Origin: Brugia malayi | Lineage: Eukaryota > Nematoda > Chromadorea > Rhabditida > Onchocercidae | Reading direction: 5' to 3' | Assembly: GCF_000002995.4 (NCBI RefSeq) | Contig: NW_025062476.1 | Location: 1,743,501 to 1,807,500, forward strand | Length of the DNA: 64,000 nucleotides | Part shown: one piece after another, positions 40,101 through 52,116 of the stretch | How positions within the stretch are numbered: the stretch's first letter is position 1 | Layout: each line of letters starts with the position of its first letter | Translations under genes and position numbers: made by a program | Notes under the pieces: generated by a model | Database searches by the model: none | Seen by the model: the letters and a program-made list of their open reading frames with translations, nothing else | Told to the model about the DNA's origin: nothing

Positions 40101-40101
40101 T
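34148..40101 (-). CDS. Disordered tandem-repeat protein with basic N-terminus; frame broken
   Basis: No known function recognised. Exons in coding order: 40101-40086, 39509-39476, 38787-38746, 38203-37906, 37456-37219, 36848-36724, then a large exon from 36414 to a GTAAGT donor at 34232, or reading through to a stop at 34148. Phases agree up to the large exon. The N-terminus is strongly basic and RS-like (MRPFRKSKSKSKKSRSRDK), suggesting a nuclear location. Next come a threonine run (TETKTTTTTTTEKTTT) and a lysine-rich block (KKQQKEKLKEKKRKEYK). The large exon encodes a Pro/Gln/Glu/Ser/Lys region built from units around KVQETQQSSEELEPSEESIT and KPEAPQPPA, of about 39 and 28 residues. Near 34993-35003 one unit is truncated by a length not divisible by three, shifting the frame; the repeat theme continues in the new frame to SSNSDTLDSRKEKKQSKD. 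Either the gene is broken or the repeats were mis-assembled. The true 3' end is uncertain. Confidence 0.75.
34763..35710 (-). repeat. Nested coding tandem repeats (117 and 84 bp)
   Basis: Within the large exon, long units of about 117 bp (39 residues, QETQQSSEELEPSEESITKP type) flank a block of shorter units of 84 bp (28 residues, KMQETQQSSEKTEAPQPPA type). The short units differ from the long ones by an internal deletion and occur several times in a row at about 35015-35450. Neighbouring units are nearly identical in DNA as well as protein, so recent unequal exchange is likely. Confidence 0.9.
38263..38530. repeat. 34-bp minisatellite, eight copies
   Basis: Eight almost identical, directly abutting 34-bp units (core TAATAGATAATAATGATTAT, then CAGTTATAACGAGT). 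They lie in the third intron of the repeat-protein gene. There is no spacer diversity, so this is a minisatellite. Confidence 0.97.
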
Positions 40102-41432
40102 TAAAACAATTGAAAATTCGATTTGAAACTTTGACTCACTCTGAATTAACAACCACTTATTATACATTTAAAATTTGCAAATGAGGAATTGTGATGATTG
40201 TGACAATTTATATTAATTAATTCCAGTAATGAATAATATATATTTCATGCATTATAAGTAATTTCACTTACAGATTTCAATTCTATTCCATTCCATTTCA
40301 TTCCATTTAATTTAATTTAATCTAATTTTATTTTATTTCATTTCGTTTGATTCCATTTCATTTCATTTCAGGTTCAATGGAAACCAAATGACGATATGTG
40401 ACACTGACTGATCGAATATTTTATTCCTTCAAATCTGTTCATTCTCAACCGACTTACTACTATTTCTTGAATGATTGAGTGTATTAATTTTTGGATGTAA
40501 TATGTTCGATGTTTAATTGGTACTTCATTTCAGAATATCTATTAATTAACCTATGACCTCGGAACATATAATACACATGTTTATTGATTCATTCATTTAC
40601 CTTACCTAGCAACTGAAAATTCCATCTCAGTGAAAGAAGAATATTTTGTAGGAATGTCATGAATTTAAGGAAGCAATTAGTTTGTGTGCTTTAGGACAAA
40701 GAAGATTCCAGCTGTGAGTGTAAATGTTTTAGAGGATGATGTCACGTATTGAATTAGGTAAAACGTGTTTTAGAGGATGATGTCACGTATTACGCTTCTT
40801 TCCTGTGTTATATGAGCATGAATAAATGTAATCTGAACAGTTACTAAAGTTATACTTATTTGTACATTCATGACTTGACGCTTTTGCATGATTTTAATGT
40901 TAAGAAATGTGGTATAAGTAATGTTAAAAAATTGTTTTTAACATGTCAATTATATAGACTTGTTATACACTTTCATATCAATTCTACCTTATTTACCTTT
41001 CTTGGTGTTTGATCTGTGTAAATCTTTTAATTTTCTGCTTTTGCTCATTATTTTGCTCAGTACCAATGTCTGAATTAAATTTATTATTCTTATATTATTA
41101 AGATCTTATTTACATTGGTTTAGGTATATTACTTAGTTCATATTAGATATTCTTCATTTATTTCATTTCAATTCTCACTTATTTCAGCTTATTGATATAT
41201 ATTTTAGCATATTTAGGTCCATATTAACTACGTATGAGTATCACTTGATTATTATATAATAAGTATCCCTTAGCTACTGAAATTCATGAGCTAATATATA
41301 TATTATTTTCTTTGTATTCGTTTATATTACGTAACATTGCGTTGTTTTATTCAGTTTTTTTTTTTTTTCTTTCGGCATTCAGTTATTAATCATTTCAGTA
41401 ATACTAAAAAGTGATATACAAAATCGCCAAAT
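40102..41432. promoter_or_regulatory. Divergent upstream region, repeat protein / EIF3D
   Basis: About 1.3 kb between two genes transcribed away from each other, presumably holding both promoters. Visible structure: a CCATTTCATTT/ATTTAATTTA degenerate simple repeat at about 40277-40372, and a 26-bp direct repeat at 40725-40750 and 40766-40791. A likely trans-splice acceptor for EIF3D (CATTTCAG) ends at 41398; one for the repeat gene (AATTCAG) lies on the minus strand near 40139-40145. No TATA element can be trusted in such A/T-rich DNA. Confidence 0.5.
40725..40791. repeat. 26-bp direct repeat with GTCACG core
   Basis: The segment ending GATGATGTCACGTATT occurs twice, identical over 26 bases, with 41 bases between starts. 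It lies about 0.65 kb upstream of EIF3D and 0.65 kb upstream of the divergent repeat-protein gene. The core resembles a bZIP/CRE-type half site, but that is only a resemblance. Confidence 0.85.
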
Positions 41433-44400
41433 ATGGGTGTACAGCTGGATCAACCCTTGTTCGATTTACCCGAAGTGTTCGATAATCGTAGTGGTTGGGG
41501 ACCTGTTGGAACGTTGGATAAATTTCAGAATTTACCCTACCAACAATTCAATAAAGCCGATAAAATTGGCAAAGTAGCGGATTGGATCGGTGTAACGCAA
41601 TATAATGATCGATTCAGACGTGAGTTTTTATAGATTACTTTGATTCTACTCGACAGGACGTATTATTCGTTTTGTTGAGTGGCAAGATTTGTAGGTATCC
41701 AGATAGCAAATAAATTGAAGAAATTTTGGATAATTGGCAACAGATCATCCGGAATCTCACATTTTAATGCAGCTCCACAGTTGATTAATTATATTCAGTT
41801 TGATTTTTACCAATTGAAATGCATGAAATTCTGAGCTAAAGTTATAGTTACACCAGCACAAAAATATCTGATAGATCGAATTTCAGCATCGAAAAGTTTA
41901 ATGTCTTAATCTGTATTAATTTTAGGAGATGGTCGATACGGTAATCCATATACATCTGGTGCTGTTGGTTCGCAGTATGATTATGTTCACGACGAGGAAG
42001 ATGCGACATTTCAGCTTGTTGATACAAGTAAACCCCAACGATCGAACATGCAGAAGAGTGGTCGTATGCGACAACAGCAACAGTTCTATGTAAGATTGGT
42101 TTCCTTTCTTTCTATTTGAGTAAATACGCAGTTGGCTTAAAATTGCCGAAATCTTTTTGAAATAATCAATTAAAGAGAGAAGTTTTGCAAGGTCATTTTC
42201 TCTTATAAATTATTTAATGTAAAATTTTATTGTAACGAGTCATTCAGTCAACTGATTTTAGCGTTCAGTCGAACTTCTGCATTGACTTTTTAAGACTATA
42301 GTTGATGATACCACCATAACTATCTGATTTTTATGCATGAGTACCTGATTGATTTATCTAATAATAAATAAGGAATGTTTACTTTCAAAATGAATAAGAA
42401 TGTTATACTCATTAGCTCTCTCAATTTTTTGCATAAATTCTTGCGTTGTTTACAGCGAAGATTGGTTCAAAAAGAAAATGAACGAAGAAATCAAGCAAAT
42501 TATGGGCAAAATCAAAAGATTAAGCGTAGCATTGCAAAGTAAGTTGGAATGGAACGGTTTATCTTTTTCTTTTTTTATTACAAAAATTCTTTATACTGAC
42601 ATTATGATTTTTTAAGAGAGCAGCAGAAAGCATTCAAGCAATGGCAACGACGTGGAGGTGGCACACGTGGTCGTGGTCGTGGTGGACAAGGTTATAGTCG
42701 GTGGGACCAACGTAATCAAAAGCAATTAGCTGCAAGTATTGCTGTACGCCCTGAATGGCAAGTTTTGGAAGAAATGGATTTCCCACGTCTTGCAAAACTT
42801 AATCTACCAAATATTGATTCAGGCCAAGATATGTATGTTTTGGTAAATTTATCGTTCTAACAACCCAAATGATAATGTAAAGAAACTCATGTGATTGCGA
42901 AAAAAATCTGCTTGAAATGAGTTTGCCAAAAGAGATCAAATTTTGATGATTTTGCAGTTGCACACTTTTTTTCAGAAATGGCCATCGTTATGGTCAGCTT
43001 TATTATTACGATAAAGCATTTGATCGTGTTACGGTGCGAACGGAGAAACCGTTACAGCGTTGTGGTGGTACATTTTATAATTTAACAACAACTGAAGACC
43101 CTATAATTCAGAAGGTTAATTACTTAAGTTTCCTTCCTCAAATGCTTATGTTTTTCATTGGAAATCAAAATCAAATCAAGACCATATTGTTTTGTTTTGT
43201 TTTTTTTTTTTTTTTTTTTTTTTTTAATCAAAAACAGGTTTCGTTTCAGTTAGCTCATGAAAATGCTGGGAATGTTTTCGCAACAGATATGATATTGGCA
43301 ACACTGATGGCGGCTACGCGATCAGTGTATAGTTGGGATGTTATCGCGTATCGTGTTGGTGATAAGTTGTTCTTTGATAAGCGCGATACGGGTGGTTTTT
43401 CGAATCCAGTTGGTATGTGTGCTTACCTTGCTCCTTGATAATTTCACCTAATAAATGCTCTCTAAACCATTAGATGATATTCGGAAGATAATTGTTTATG
43501 CTTACTCTTCTAAAATATCCTGTGAAAGCAATATGGAGCAATTTTTTGACTAAATCTAATCTATTCCTAGTGGATAAGCATGAGTATTTGCTCGGTTAAG
43601 CAAATGACTACCAGAAAACTACCTATTTTATCTACCAGATTTTAGTGCTTTTACTTTTAGATGCTTTAACCGTGAGCGAAACCTCACCAGATGCTCCAAA
43701 TAGTGACGATACCACAAGTATTAATCATCCACGTAATCTTGCTACGGAAGCTCTCTACATAAATCAAAATTTTCGTCGTATGGTACTCAAAAGAGTAAGT
43801 TTATGATACATTGAAGACATTCATTTTTACAAGTAACATTTCTATAAGTAATATGGGTACTAATATTGAAATTTTACTGTACTGATTTTCAATCGAACTT
43901 TAGAACGAGGAACCGTTCAAATATGATAATCCACGTCTTCCATTCGATGAAGGTGATACGGATGCTGATTCATGCGTTGCATACAAGTTAGTTTTGTGCA
44001 ATTTCTGGATATTAATCTGCTGATATTTCATTGTCGACATTTCATCACTAAAACATTGACTTTATTGTCGAAATTCTATATTTATAAATATTTTGACAGA
44101 AATTCAAGATACTATTGTTTTTAAAACTTGAAATGATGCATTCATTTTATACTTATTGGTTAAATCATTTACTCCTTATACACTTACTTGAAAGTTCTGA
44201 AAGAATCCGCTGCTTCCCAGGGTGTTTTTAATTAAAGCAAATCTAATCAATTTGTGCTTGTACTAATCTTGTTTTATTAAGATTTTATTGTTTTATTAAT
44301 TTCATAGAGTTAGCTGAATATAGTAGATGAGTTATGGATTGGAGCTTAAGAAATATAAATGTGTCGAAACACTGTCATTAACGAAAATTTGATATTTATT

Positions 44401-45843
44401 GATATCACCTATAAAAATATTTGTAATGAATTAAAGATATCGTTCGTGGTATTTGGGACGTCAAGCAGATGGTACGGAAGTTCGTCTAATTTGTCGTACG
44501 GAACATGATGGCGTTACTACAGGACCAAACGGCGAAACACAAATGTTGACTATAAAAGCATTCAATGAATGGGATTCAAGGGTTTAAATTTAATTTGAGT
44601 TACATGCACGATAATAATCAAAATTGAAACAATAGAACTTGAATAATCATAATGAAATATGAAATAGAAAGAAGTGATGAGTATGCAGTGTTGATAATGT
44701 AATTGTCGAAAGAAATACGTTGGTTAAAAATTAAATTCCAGATGGCCAGTGGTGTTGACTGGAGAAGTAAGTTGGACACGCAAAAAGGTGCAGTACTTGC
44801 TACAGAACTGCAAAATAATAGTTGCAAATTAGCCAAATGGACATTACAAGCACTTTTGGCTGGTTCAGACCAAATTAAATTTGGGTTCGTTTCTACTTTT
44901 TTGGAATGGAATTTCAGAAACTGGGAACAGTATATTGAAATTTCGGCTATAAGCTTTTAAGAGGTGTAGGAACGACTAGTTTGACGTGTAAGTGTAAGTT
45001 GTAAAGTGTTGGTGCTAAAATTTTCGCTGTAGTAAAAGTTCTTACATTTTGGGTCAATGAAAGTTTTTTTACTAATTCTTCGATAATCGGACAGGTTTAC
45101 ATTTCCGACTGTCTTTTTTTTTCTTTTTTTCGGTTTTTTTACATTTCTGTTGCTATTGGAAATTTAAATTTAATTTCGGAATTTCTTTTTAGATACGTTT
45201 CACGTCTAAGCATACGCAACAGTGCTAGTCATGTCATTCTGGGTACTCAACAATATAAACCAACTGAATTTGCGACAAATATTACATTGAATTTGGATAA
45301 CGCTTGGGGCATTTTGCGCTGTATCATTGATCACTGCATGAAACAGCCACCGGGAAAATATCTTTTGCTAAAAGATCCAAACAAGGTTCGAGTTTTGTCT
45401 TTTTAGCTGTCGTGGATTGAACTGGGAAGAGAATAGTGGTAGTTTTTAGGCAGTATTCCAGCGTTAAGTAACAAATATAAATTCTTGCGACTACAAAAAA
45501 AATGTAATCCCTACGATTTCATTTATCTCAGTCAATAATTAGTCTACTTTCACCACTTTTTATATTTGGTTAAGGATAAAGGTAATAAAGGTAAGGTTTG
45601 TATCTTTTTTTTTTTTCTGATGTTTGTGATCAAATACTCATCTTGGTTTTATAAGAGTCATGTCTGTGAATTATAAGGTCGACTTTTCAGTACTCTCCAT
45701 TTCAGCTGTACCAATAGAGTAATTTGAATAATCTTTTTCAGCAAGCAGTACGACTTTATTCATTGCCTGAAGGAACGTTCGAATCCAGTACTGAAGAAGA
45801 AAGCAGTAGTTCGGGTGATGACAATTCAGATGATGATGTTTAG
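41433..45843 (+). CDS. EIF3D: Translation initiation factor eIF3 subunit D
   Basis: Subunit of the eIF3 complex; eIF3d bridges the 40S subunit and can bind the mRNA cap for specialised initiation. Exons: 41433-41619, 41926-42089, 42456-42538, 42617-42832, 42976-43114, 43250-43412, 43661-43794, 43904-43986, 44437-44581, 44742-44884, 45193-45385, 45742-45843. All phases agree, giving 583 residues (human about 548). Conserved landmarks in order: [20 protein letters not shown] and [11 protein letters not shown] near the N-terminus; an Arg/Gly stretch ([16 protein letters not shown], about residues 157-172) in the RNA-binding linker; [103 protein letters not shown]. It ends in the usual acidic tail ([11 protein letters not shown]). 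At 43250 the TTTCAG acceptor directly before LAHENAGN is preferred over the nearby upstream AG. A CATTTCAG 35 bases upstream of the ATG may accept a spliced leader. Confidence 0.97.
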
Positions 45844-47341
45844 ATTCAGACAGAATCTGGGAATTGTTAAAAACCTGGAGAAATTGTGAAATATCGATTA
45901 GCTTAGATTTTTATGATTCAAGTTTTCTTGATATTTTATGTGTTTTTCATGTCTTTGTTCACATTTTGACATGATTCATTATCGCAGTTGTGAAATTTCT
46001 GTTTAAGAAAAATATAGATTTTTAAAATCTGAAGTTTGTTCTGTTTTATGGATTATAAGTTAATACTGCATTGCAATTTTAAATGTTAAGATTTTCTTCT
46101 TCTTTATCCTGACTGAAGATTTTTTAGATTCACTAGGATTTCTCGAATCTCTTTATGGATTTTAGGATGAATAGGGGAAATTTTTTTTTATCCTTTCGTT
46201 TTCCTATGATTTTTTTTATCCTTTCGTTTTCCTATGAGTATTTGTTACTGTTATGTTGTTGCTGTATTGCTCTAATTTGTTAAAAATGACGGTGAATCAC
46301 TTTAATGAAATGGGAAAACTATCGTACGGTAGTACTTCCAACATGCAATGATTCAAGCGGAAACAATCCAAAATGAGAAGACTGAAAATATTTTCATTAT
46401 TATATTATGATCGGTCATCAGATACGAAATATTGAATAAACAAGTGAAAATGATAGCATAACGATGAAAAAGTCGGACCATAAAGAAGAAAAAAGTGCCT
46501 AAAAAGTTGATATTCTTGTAATTTCGCTAAAGAAATTACATTTCTGGTATAAATGTGAGTCAATTTGCATATGTGAAAGGAGGATATTTATGAATAATAT
46601 ACCGTTTATGAAAGATTTTGTTGCCTTTTTAGCACATGTTCAATAAACTTTTTATAAAATCTCTTCAAAACTGTAATTCCTTATGCGAAATTTCAAAACT
46701 ATTTTTGACCTGTTGTATTCAGAGTGTAAATTAGCTTAGTCATCATTTTGCACTTTGCAATCTTTCAGTCAAATATTTGGAATGGTAGTAAAATCTTTTC
46801 AGGAATAGTTTTAAAAATAACATCCTTTTGCTTCATTCCTCCATCTCTTCTCCTTCTTTCTTCCCTTCTTCCCTCTCCCCTGGAAAGAAAGAAAAGTTGT
46901 GGCGTAGCGAGATATGGTATCTGGTCTGTACTGATATGAGTTGTTTTTTGTTTTTTTATTTTTTGGCTAGAAGTATTGGTTATGCTAAATGATTGCAATA
47001 CTTTGTCTTGATAATCTAATAGCGAATCGTGAAATTCTCTCTAAACTGAAATATTATTTTATTATTCAACGAATTCGATTTTTTTTTTTCTTTTTTCAAA
47101 CATAATTATTAGTGCATCTTTTATTTAAACAATTGCTTTTATTCATACTATTGCTGAAAAATCTTTGACGTTACTTTATATATGTTACATTGTTATTATC
47201 ATTATTATTATTATTTTGCATTCTTGTTACTTAATTTCAGGTTGTTTAAAATTAGTTGATGATTGTTAAATGGTGGAATAATTTGATTTTTAGTTTCAGA
47301 TTTGGTTCCTTTTTAAAAGTACGTTAAACGGAAGTACTGAT
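45844..47341. other. EIF3D 3' UTR and spacer before FLCN
   Basis: AATAAA signals lie at 46435-46440 and 46642-46647. A 28-bp tandem copy (TTTTATCCTTTCGTTTTCCT) is at about 46183-46238 and a CT-rich tract at about 46835-46880. The TTTTTAGTTTCAG ending at 47299 is a likely trans-splice acceptor for FLCN. No coding exon is recognisable. The 1.5-kb gap is too long for a typical nematode operon. Confidence 0.6.
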
Positions 47342-50300
47342 ATGCAAGCAGTATTAGCATTGTGTTACTTCTGTGAAACTCATGGTCCTCGAGTATTGAT
47401 GACAACACAATCGATTCCCGAGAATCTGCGGCAGGATTATTGTTTACCAACTACTAGTAAAGGATCTCCAACGTTTATCTCGGCTGGTTAGCTTGTCATT
47501 TTCCAATTTGCAAATATTTCGTGTGGAAATAAACTTAAAAACATTGAACTCTAAGTCTTTTAAAATTTTTTAACGTTCTTTATATATGTTCTTCTAGTTC
47601 ATTACAGATTCTTTTTGATGTTCAAATTGCAAAATACAATTTTTCTTTTCTTGTTTATAAAAAGGAATGAGCAACTTTTTTTGAAAGGCATAAACACAAA
47701 GATAACGGCATAACTTGCACGAATAAATAACGTAGCAAAGATGAAATATATATTAAGGATTTGCATATTTTTAATTTGCAAGAGATGAAAAATGGGATTA
47801 TGCTGCCTTTACCTTATTACATGTCAATCTAAGTAGCGGAAAAATTTTTGCAATCTCAAAATATAGATAAATGCTTAATTTTTTTGTTACTCTGTGTTAT
47901 TGATGTGGTTTATTTTTCTTTTTTGGTTTAAGTGATTATACTCTATTTTACATTTACCATTTGTTATGAGCAGCGAAGTGATGTGACTTCTAATTTTATT
48001 TAGTTTAATCTCACTTTTTTTTTCAGAAAGTTTTCGTACTCATTTAACTGAAGAATTACGTTGTGTTGCATGTACATCGTTCGTTGATGGTACTGGTCTA
48101 ATTACAGATGATGTTGAGGCTGGAATAAGCTATATTACTACACAGGTAATAGATTTCTCAGAAACGTCATAGTAATTGTACGTCCATACTTTTCATGTTT
48201 TATTGGCTAATGTTTAATCAATTCTAAAGAATAACACATTGTTAATTAGTTAATAAAGGATTTAAAAATTCAAATGTAATGCTTTGTGTCTAATTAAAGG
48301 TTTTGATTGGAGTGTCTAACTATTGTATTAGTTGTAGATGCTTTTTAAATACACATTTTAGGTTGCATTAAATGACCGAGTATATCAGTTGGTGAAATAT
48401 TCGTGTCTTCATTCACTAAGTTGTGAAGTGACGGCCACTCCGAAAGATGAAGCGCCTATGAGTCCGATGAAATCACGTGCAGCATCGATACCGCTGGGCG
48501 CAAAAAAATGGGAAAGTCCATGGGAAAAAACAAATACGGAGGCGAAAGATGGTGTAATTTTATTCGGGGATGATGAACATGGCTATACATTATCTTATAC
48601 GTTCAGGTTCTGCACAAACTGATAATATTTTCCTGAATTTTAATTTCGGAATTTGTCATTCTTCTCTTTTATTAGTCCAGATTTTATCTTTTAATTTCTT
48701 TCTGCACATTTGCTTTTATTGAAAAATTCTTCGTTATCACTTGTCATGGATAACACATAAAATACTAAAGAACGTAATGTTATAAATAAGTTGTAACAGT
48801 TCAAGTTTCTTGTTTAGTCAAATTTTAAATGAAATCTGTTCTCGTGAAATTTTTCTCATGTAAATGAAATTTGTTTGCTGTGATTCTGCATTTTTAATTC
48901 CAGATTACGTGATTACAAAGCACGCGGCTTTTTACGTCTTCTTTCACTTATCCTTGTATCTATAGATAAATTATTTATCACCAGCAATTATCACTTCTTT
49001 GTTTCAACAATGTCATCTGCTATTCGATTTTTGCAGGTTATGCTATGTTAAATAATATATTTATGAGTTATAAACTTATTTTTAATTTATTTACTTTGTC
49101 CGAAAATGAAGGATGGTTGGGCAGATTTATTTACGAAATTCCATGCACACTAAAATCTGGTGTGCAGATGTTATGTTTTCAGAAAATTCATTATAGAATC
49201 AGTGAATTGTAATGGTTTTTGTACGAATATCCCTTATTTATTTATTTTTTCTTTCAATTTATCTCAATTTTGAAAATGTTTAGATGGAATCGAATATGGT
49301 TTTTGACCGTGAACAAAATGATCCAACCAATGAAATGCTAAAGCAGGCTGCAGCATCACGTTCCTCACTACTACCAGCACATTTTTTGCGTGCTCATGTT
49401 ACTAGCCTCGAATTGGATACATCACGAAGTTTAACTGTAATTACCGGTCGAACAGATATTTTCACACAGTTGCACATGTAAGACTTTTTTTTTTGGTAGT
49501 AGGATTCAAAGACTTGAAATAGCCGGACCAGACAAACTGTGTCTTTTTATCAAATCATTTATTTGCCCTATATTCCATTTTATCTATTCCATTTAACTAT
49601 CTATTGGTAGTTGTTACTGATGAACAACTTTTTTTTTGGCTTTACCTTTGTCATATATGTAAAAGTATTCCATTACTTATTTAAATACCATAAATTCTGT
49701 TTGATAATTTTTATTATTTAATTTCTAGGTTTATGGTTTGTATATTGCGTACACAAACACGCCTCTGCAAAGAATATTTATTGGAAGGAGTGCCAACACA
49801 GGATATGCTTGTAATGAAAGAACGTGAATTAAAAGTTGATAATGGAACAAATGCTACTGATATAAGTTGTTCAAGACGTTTGGATTGTTTTCAAACATTG
49901 CGAAAAATTGCACATATGCTTGAAAGTTTGCCAAAAGTTAATGGTCAAAGTATCCTGGAAATTGTTTTAACACAATTGGTTACTGGTGGTCAGGTTATTT
50001 TGTATTTTATTTTCTGGAAAACATGAAAAATTGCTGAGTTGGTTCATAATTTCTAGTTGGCAAATGCAATATGGATTAAATATTTCTAAATTAATATATT
50101 TAGAGAAATTTTATTTCTTTATATGAAATTTTTTTTCCAGATTGTCTTGAAATGTCATAATGAAGTTATAGCTAAACGTTTTCTGCTTGCACTTTCCAGT
50201 CTATTACCATTGGGTTGTGTTCGTATGCTATATGCAGAGGAATATAGGCATGTCTTTGTGTAAGTATTGAATTGCTAACATTTTCTTATATACTATGTAT

Positions 50301-52116
50301 TATTTATTATCTATTACTATTTATTTAACTATGAAACTATTTCTTTGCTACATGCAATGCAATAAAAGTTATTATTGTAAGTTTTTTAAAGAAAAATTTG
50401 AGTTACTACTGAAAAAAAAATTGTTCACACAAAACTTTTAAAAACTAAATTTTCAAGATTTTTAAAGTCAAACTTACTTATAGGTCGAATTTATTTGGAT
50501 GTCCTCATGAGACCGTATTATCACCTGATGCAGTTGATATTGTGGTTTTATCGTTGGATATATCATTTGACAGAATTCATTCAAGGCAACCGACAATAGA
50601 GGAACGTGAAGCCTGTTCGCTTTCTTCAGGAAGCTGTATTTCACCTCCATTAAGCACTTCATCTAAGGATGATAATGTAAGAGGATTACTGCGATCATTT
50701 ATCTCATTTAATATTGCATATGTTCTGGCTATAGCATAAATATTTGTTGAATGTATTCGTACATTTGTTGAAAAAAAAGTTAATAACGCAGCTTGTTAAC
50801 CGTTTCTTTCATTATGTTTTAATATATTTGTTGTAATTTTTTCTGTATTTTGAAAAAAAAAAAACTTGATCTTTCTATCATTAATTAACATATTATCCTA
50901 TCCTAATTGTCTCAACAATTTCTCATTCTTAAATTTGGCAAAATAAATTTGAATTTAATGAGATAAATTTTAAAAATTTTTGGAAAGAATTCTTTTTTGT
51001 AGATTGTTTTAATGATTTACTAACTAAATATTGGAGGTCGATGAAAGTTTGGCGAAACAGTTGATTGAAATTTTATCTCCCAGAAAGTCGCTTGATTTCG
51101 AAGATTATGCATTTACACTGATTGCATATCCGGAATGTACGGCACCAAGATATGGTACACCTGCTATTGTTAATCGCTATAAACAGCTCATATTAGGTAG
51201 GCATAGAAGCAACTTCTTCAGATATATTATTAATTACTATTATTAGTTGCTAAATTTGTATTATTAATTGTCGCATTTGTTAAGATGTGACTTTTCATTA
51301 ATGTAATTAGATGATTTTATTTAAGGAATTTAACAAGATTATAGTTTTTTTTTTTTTTTTTTTTTTTTTTAAATAATTTTGGAATTAACATTAATCATTA
51401 AGAATCTGGATTACCATCAATATTCATTACCATTTAGTTTTGAATAAAACACTGTCTATATACCTAAAATTAATCTTTTAAAATTATCGAAAGGTGAAAT
51501 TAATCGTTTTCAGAGCATTGCTTGTTTGAATTTTTTTTTTTTTGTTTCAGTGCAATTTTTCGATTTTAGATGATGATCTCACATGTCGTGTTCTGGCATC
51601 TGTCATCGGAAATACAAGAGAACAATGGCTAAATAAAGCAAAATTGGTTTATCAACTGGGACGACAGAAAGAAAAAATTGATCTGAAAAAAGTTCTTCAA
51701 ATTATGCGGTGTGCTGAGCAGGTTTGTTTAGTTTGAGATTTTAAAAGAAATTATTGGATTTTAGAGACCAATGTTTTGCAGAAATAGATTTCTAACAGTC
51801 TTGTCTACGTGGTTCTCTTGATTATTGCAATTTTCTGAGAATAGTTTGTATGATAGAAAATAAGAAAAATAATTGAATTTACACACACTCAGAATTATAG
51901 TATTTCAAATATATTTTCATAAAATTGCATTTTAAATATAACTCTAAAATAGTTAAGTAATTTCTTAAATTCTTTCGTCAAGTCTCATCAAAATAGCGCT
52001 TATTTAATGTTTTTCTTTTTTTTCAGGATGGAACAGTCTTGTTATTTTTCCAGGCTGGTTTATCGGATACATATAAACAGCAAATCATGGATGTTATCAA
52101 AAAAGGAGTCGCTTAA
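47342..52116 (+). CDS. FLCN: Folliculin, GAP for Rag GTPases
   Basis: Folliculin, with an FNIP partner, is a GTPase-activating protein for RagC/D at the lysosome and links amino-acid state to TORC1, TFEB and AMPK. Exons: 47342-47486, 48027-48145, 48362-48606, 48904-49036, 49284-49477, 49729-49993, 50141-50259, 50484-50676, 51037-51196, 51570-51721, 52027-52116. All phases agree, giving 604 residues (human 579). The N-terminal longin domain opens with MQAVLALCYFCETHGPRVL, matching the human start (MNAIVALCHFCELHGPRTL). SLSCEV, FGDDEHGYTLSYTF and the KARGF motif follow; its Arg (about residue 177) aligns with the arginine finger reported in human folliculin (R164, from memory). The C-terminal DENN domain includes LLPLGCVRMLYAEEY, NLFGCPHETV and QWLNKAKLVYQL. 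The acceptor at 51036 (TATTGGAG) is unusual, and the 51569 acceptor was chosen over a closer TTTCAG because only it keeps the frame. A TTTCAG at 47294-47299 could accept a spliced leader. Confidence 0.96.

Noticed and set aside
46765..46998. Basic minus-strand open frame (RGEGRREERRRRDGG)
   Set aside because: It arises from a CT-rich tract in the EIF3D-FLCN spacer and has no splice context or conserved motif.
41433..52116. EIF3D and FLCN as an operon
   Set aside because: They share a strand, but the gap is about 1.5 kb, each has its own polyadenylation signals or acceptor, and nematode operon genes are normally about 100-500 bases apart.
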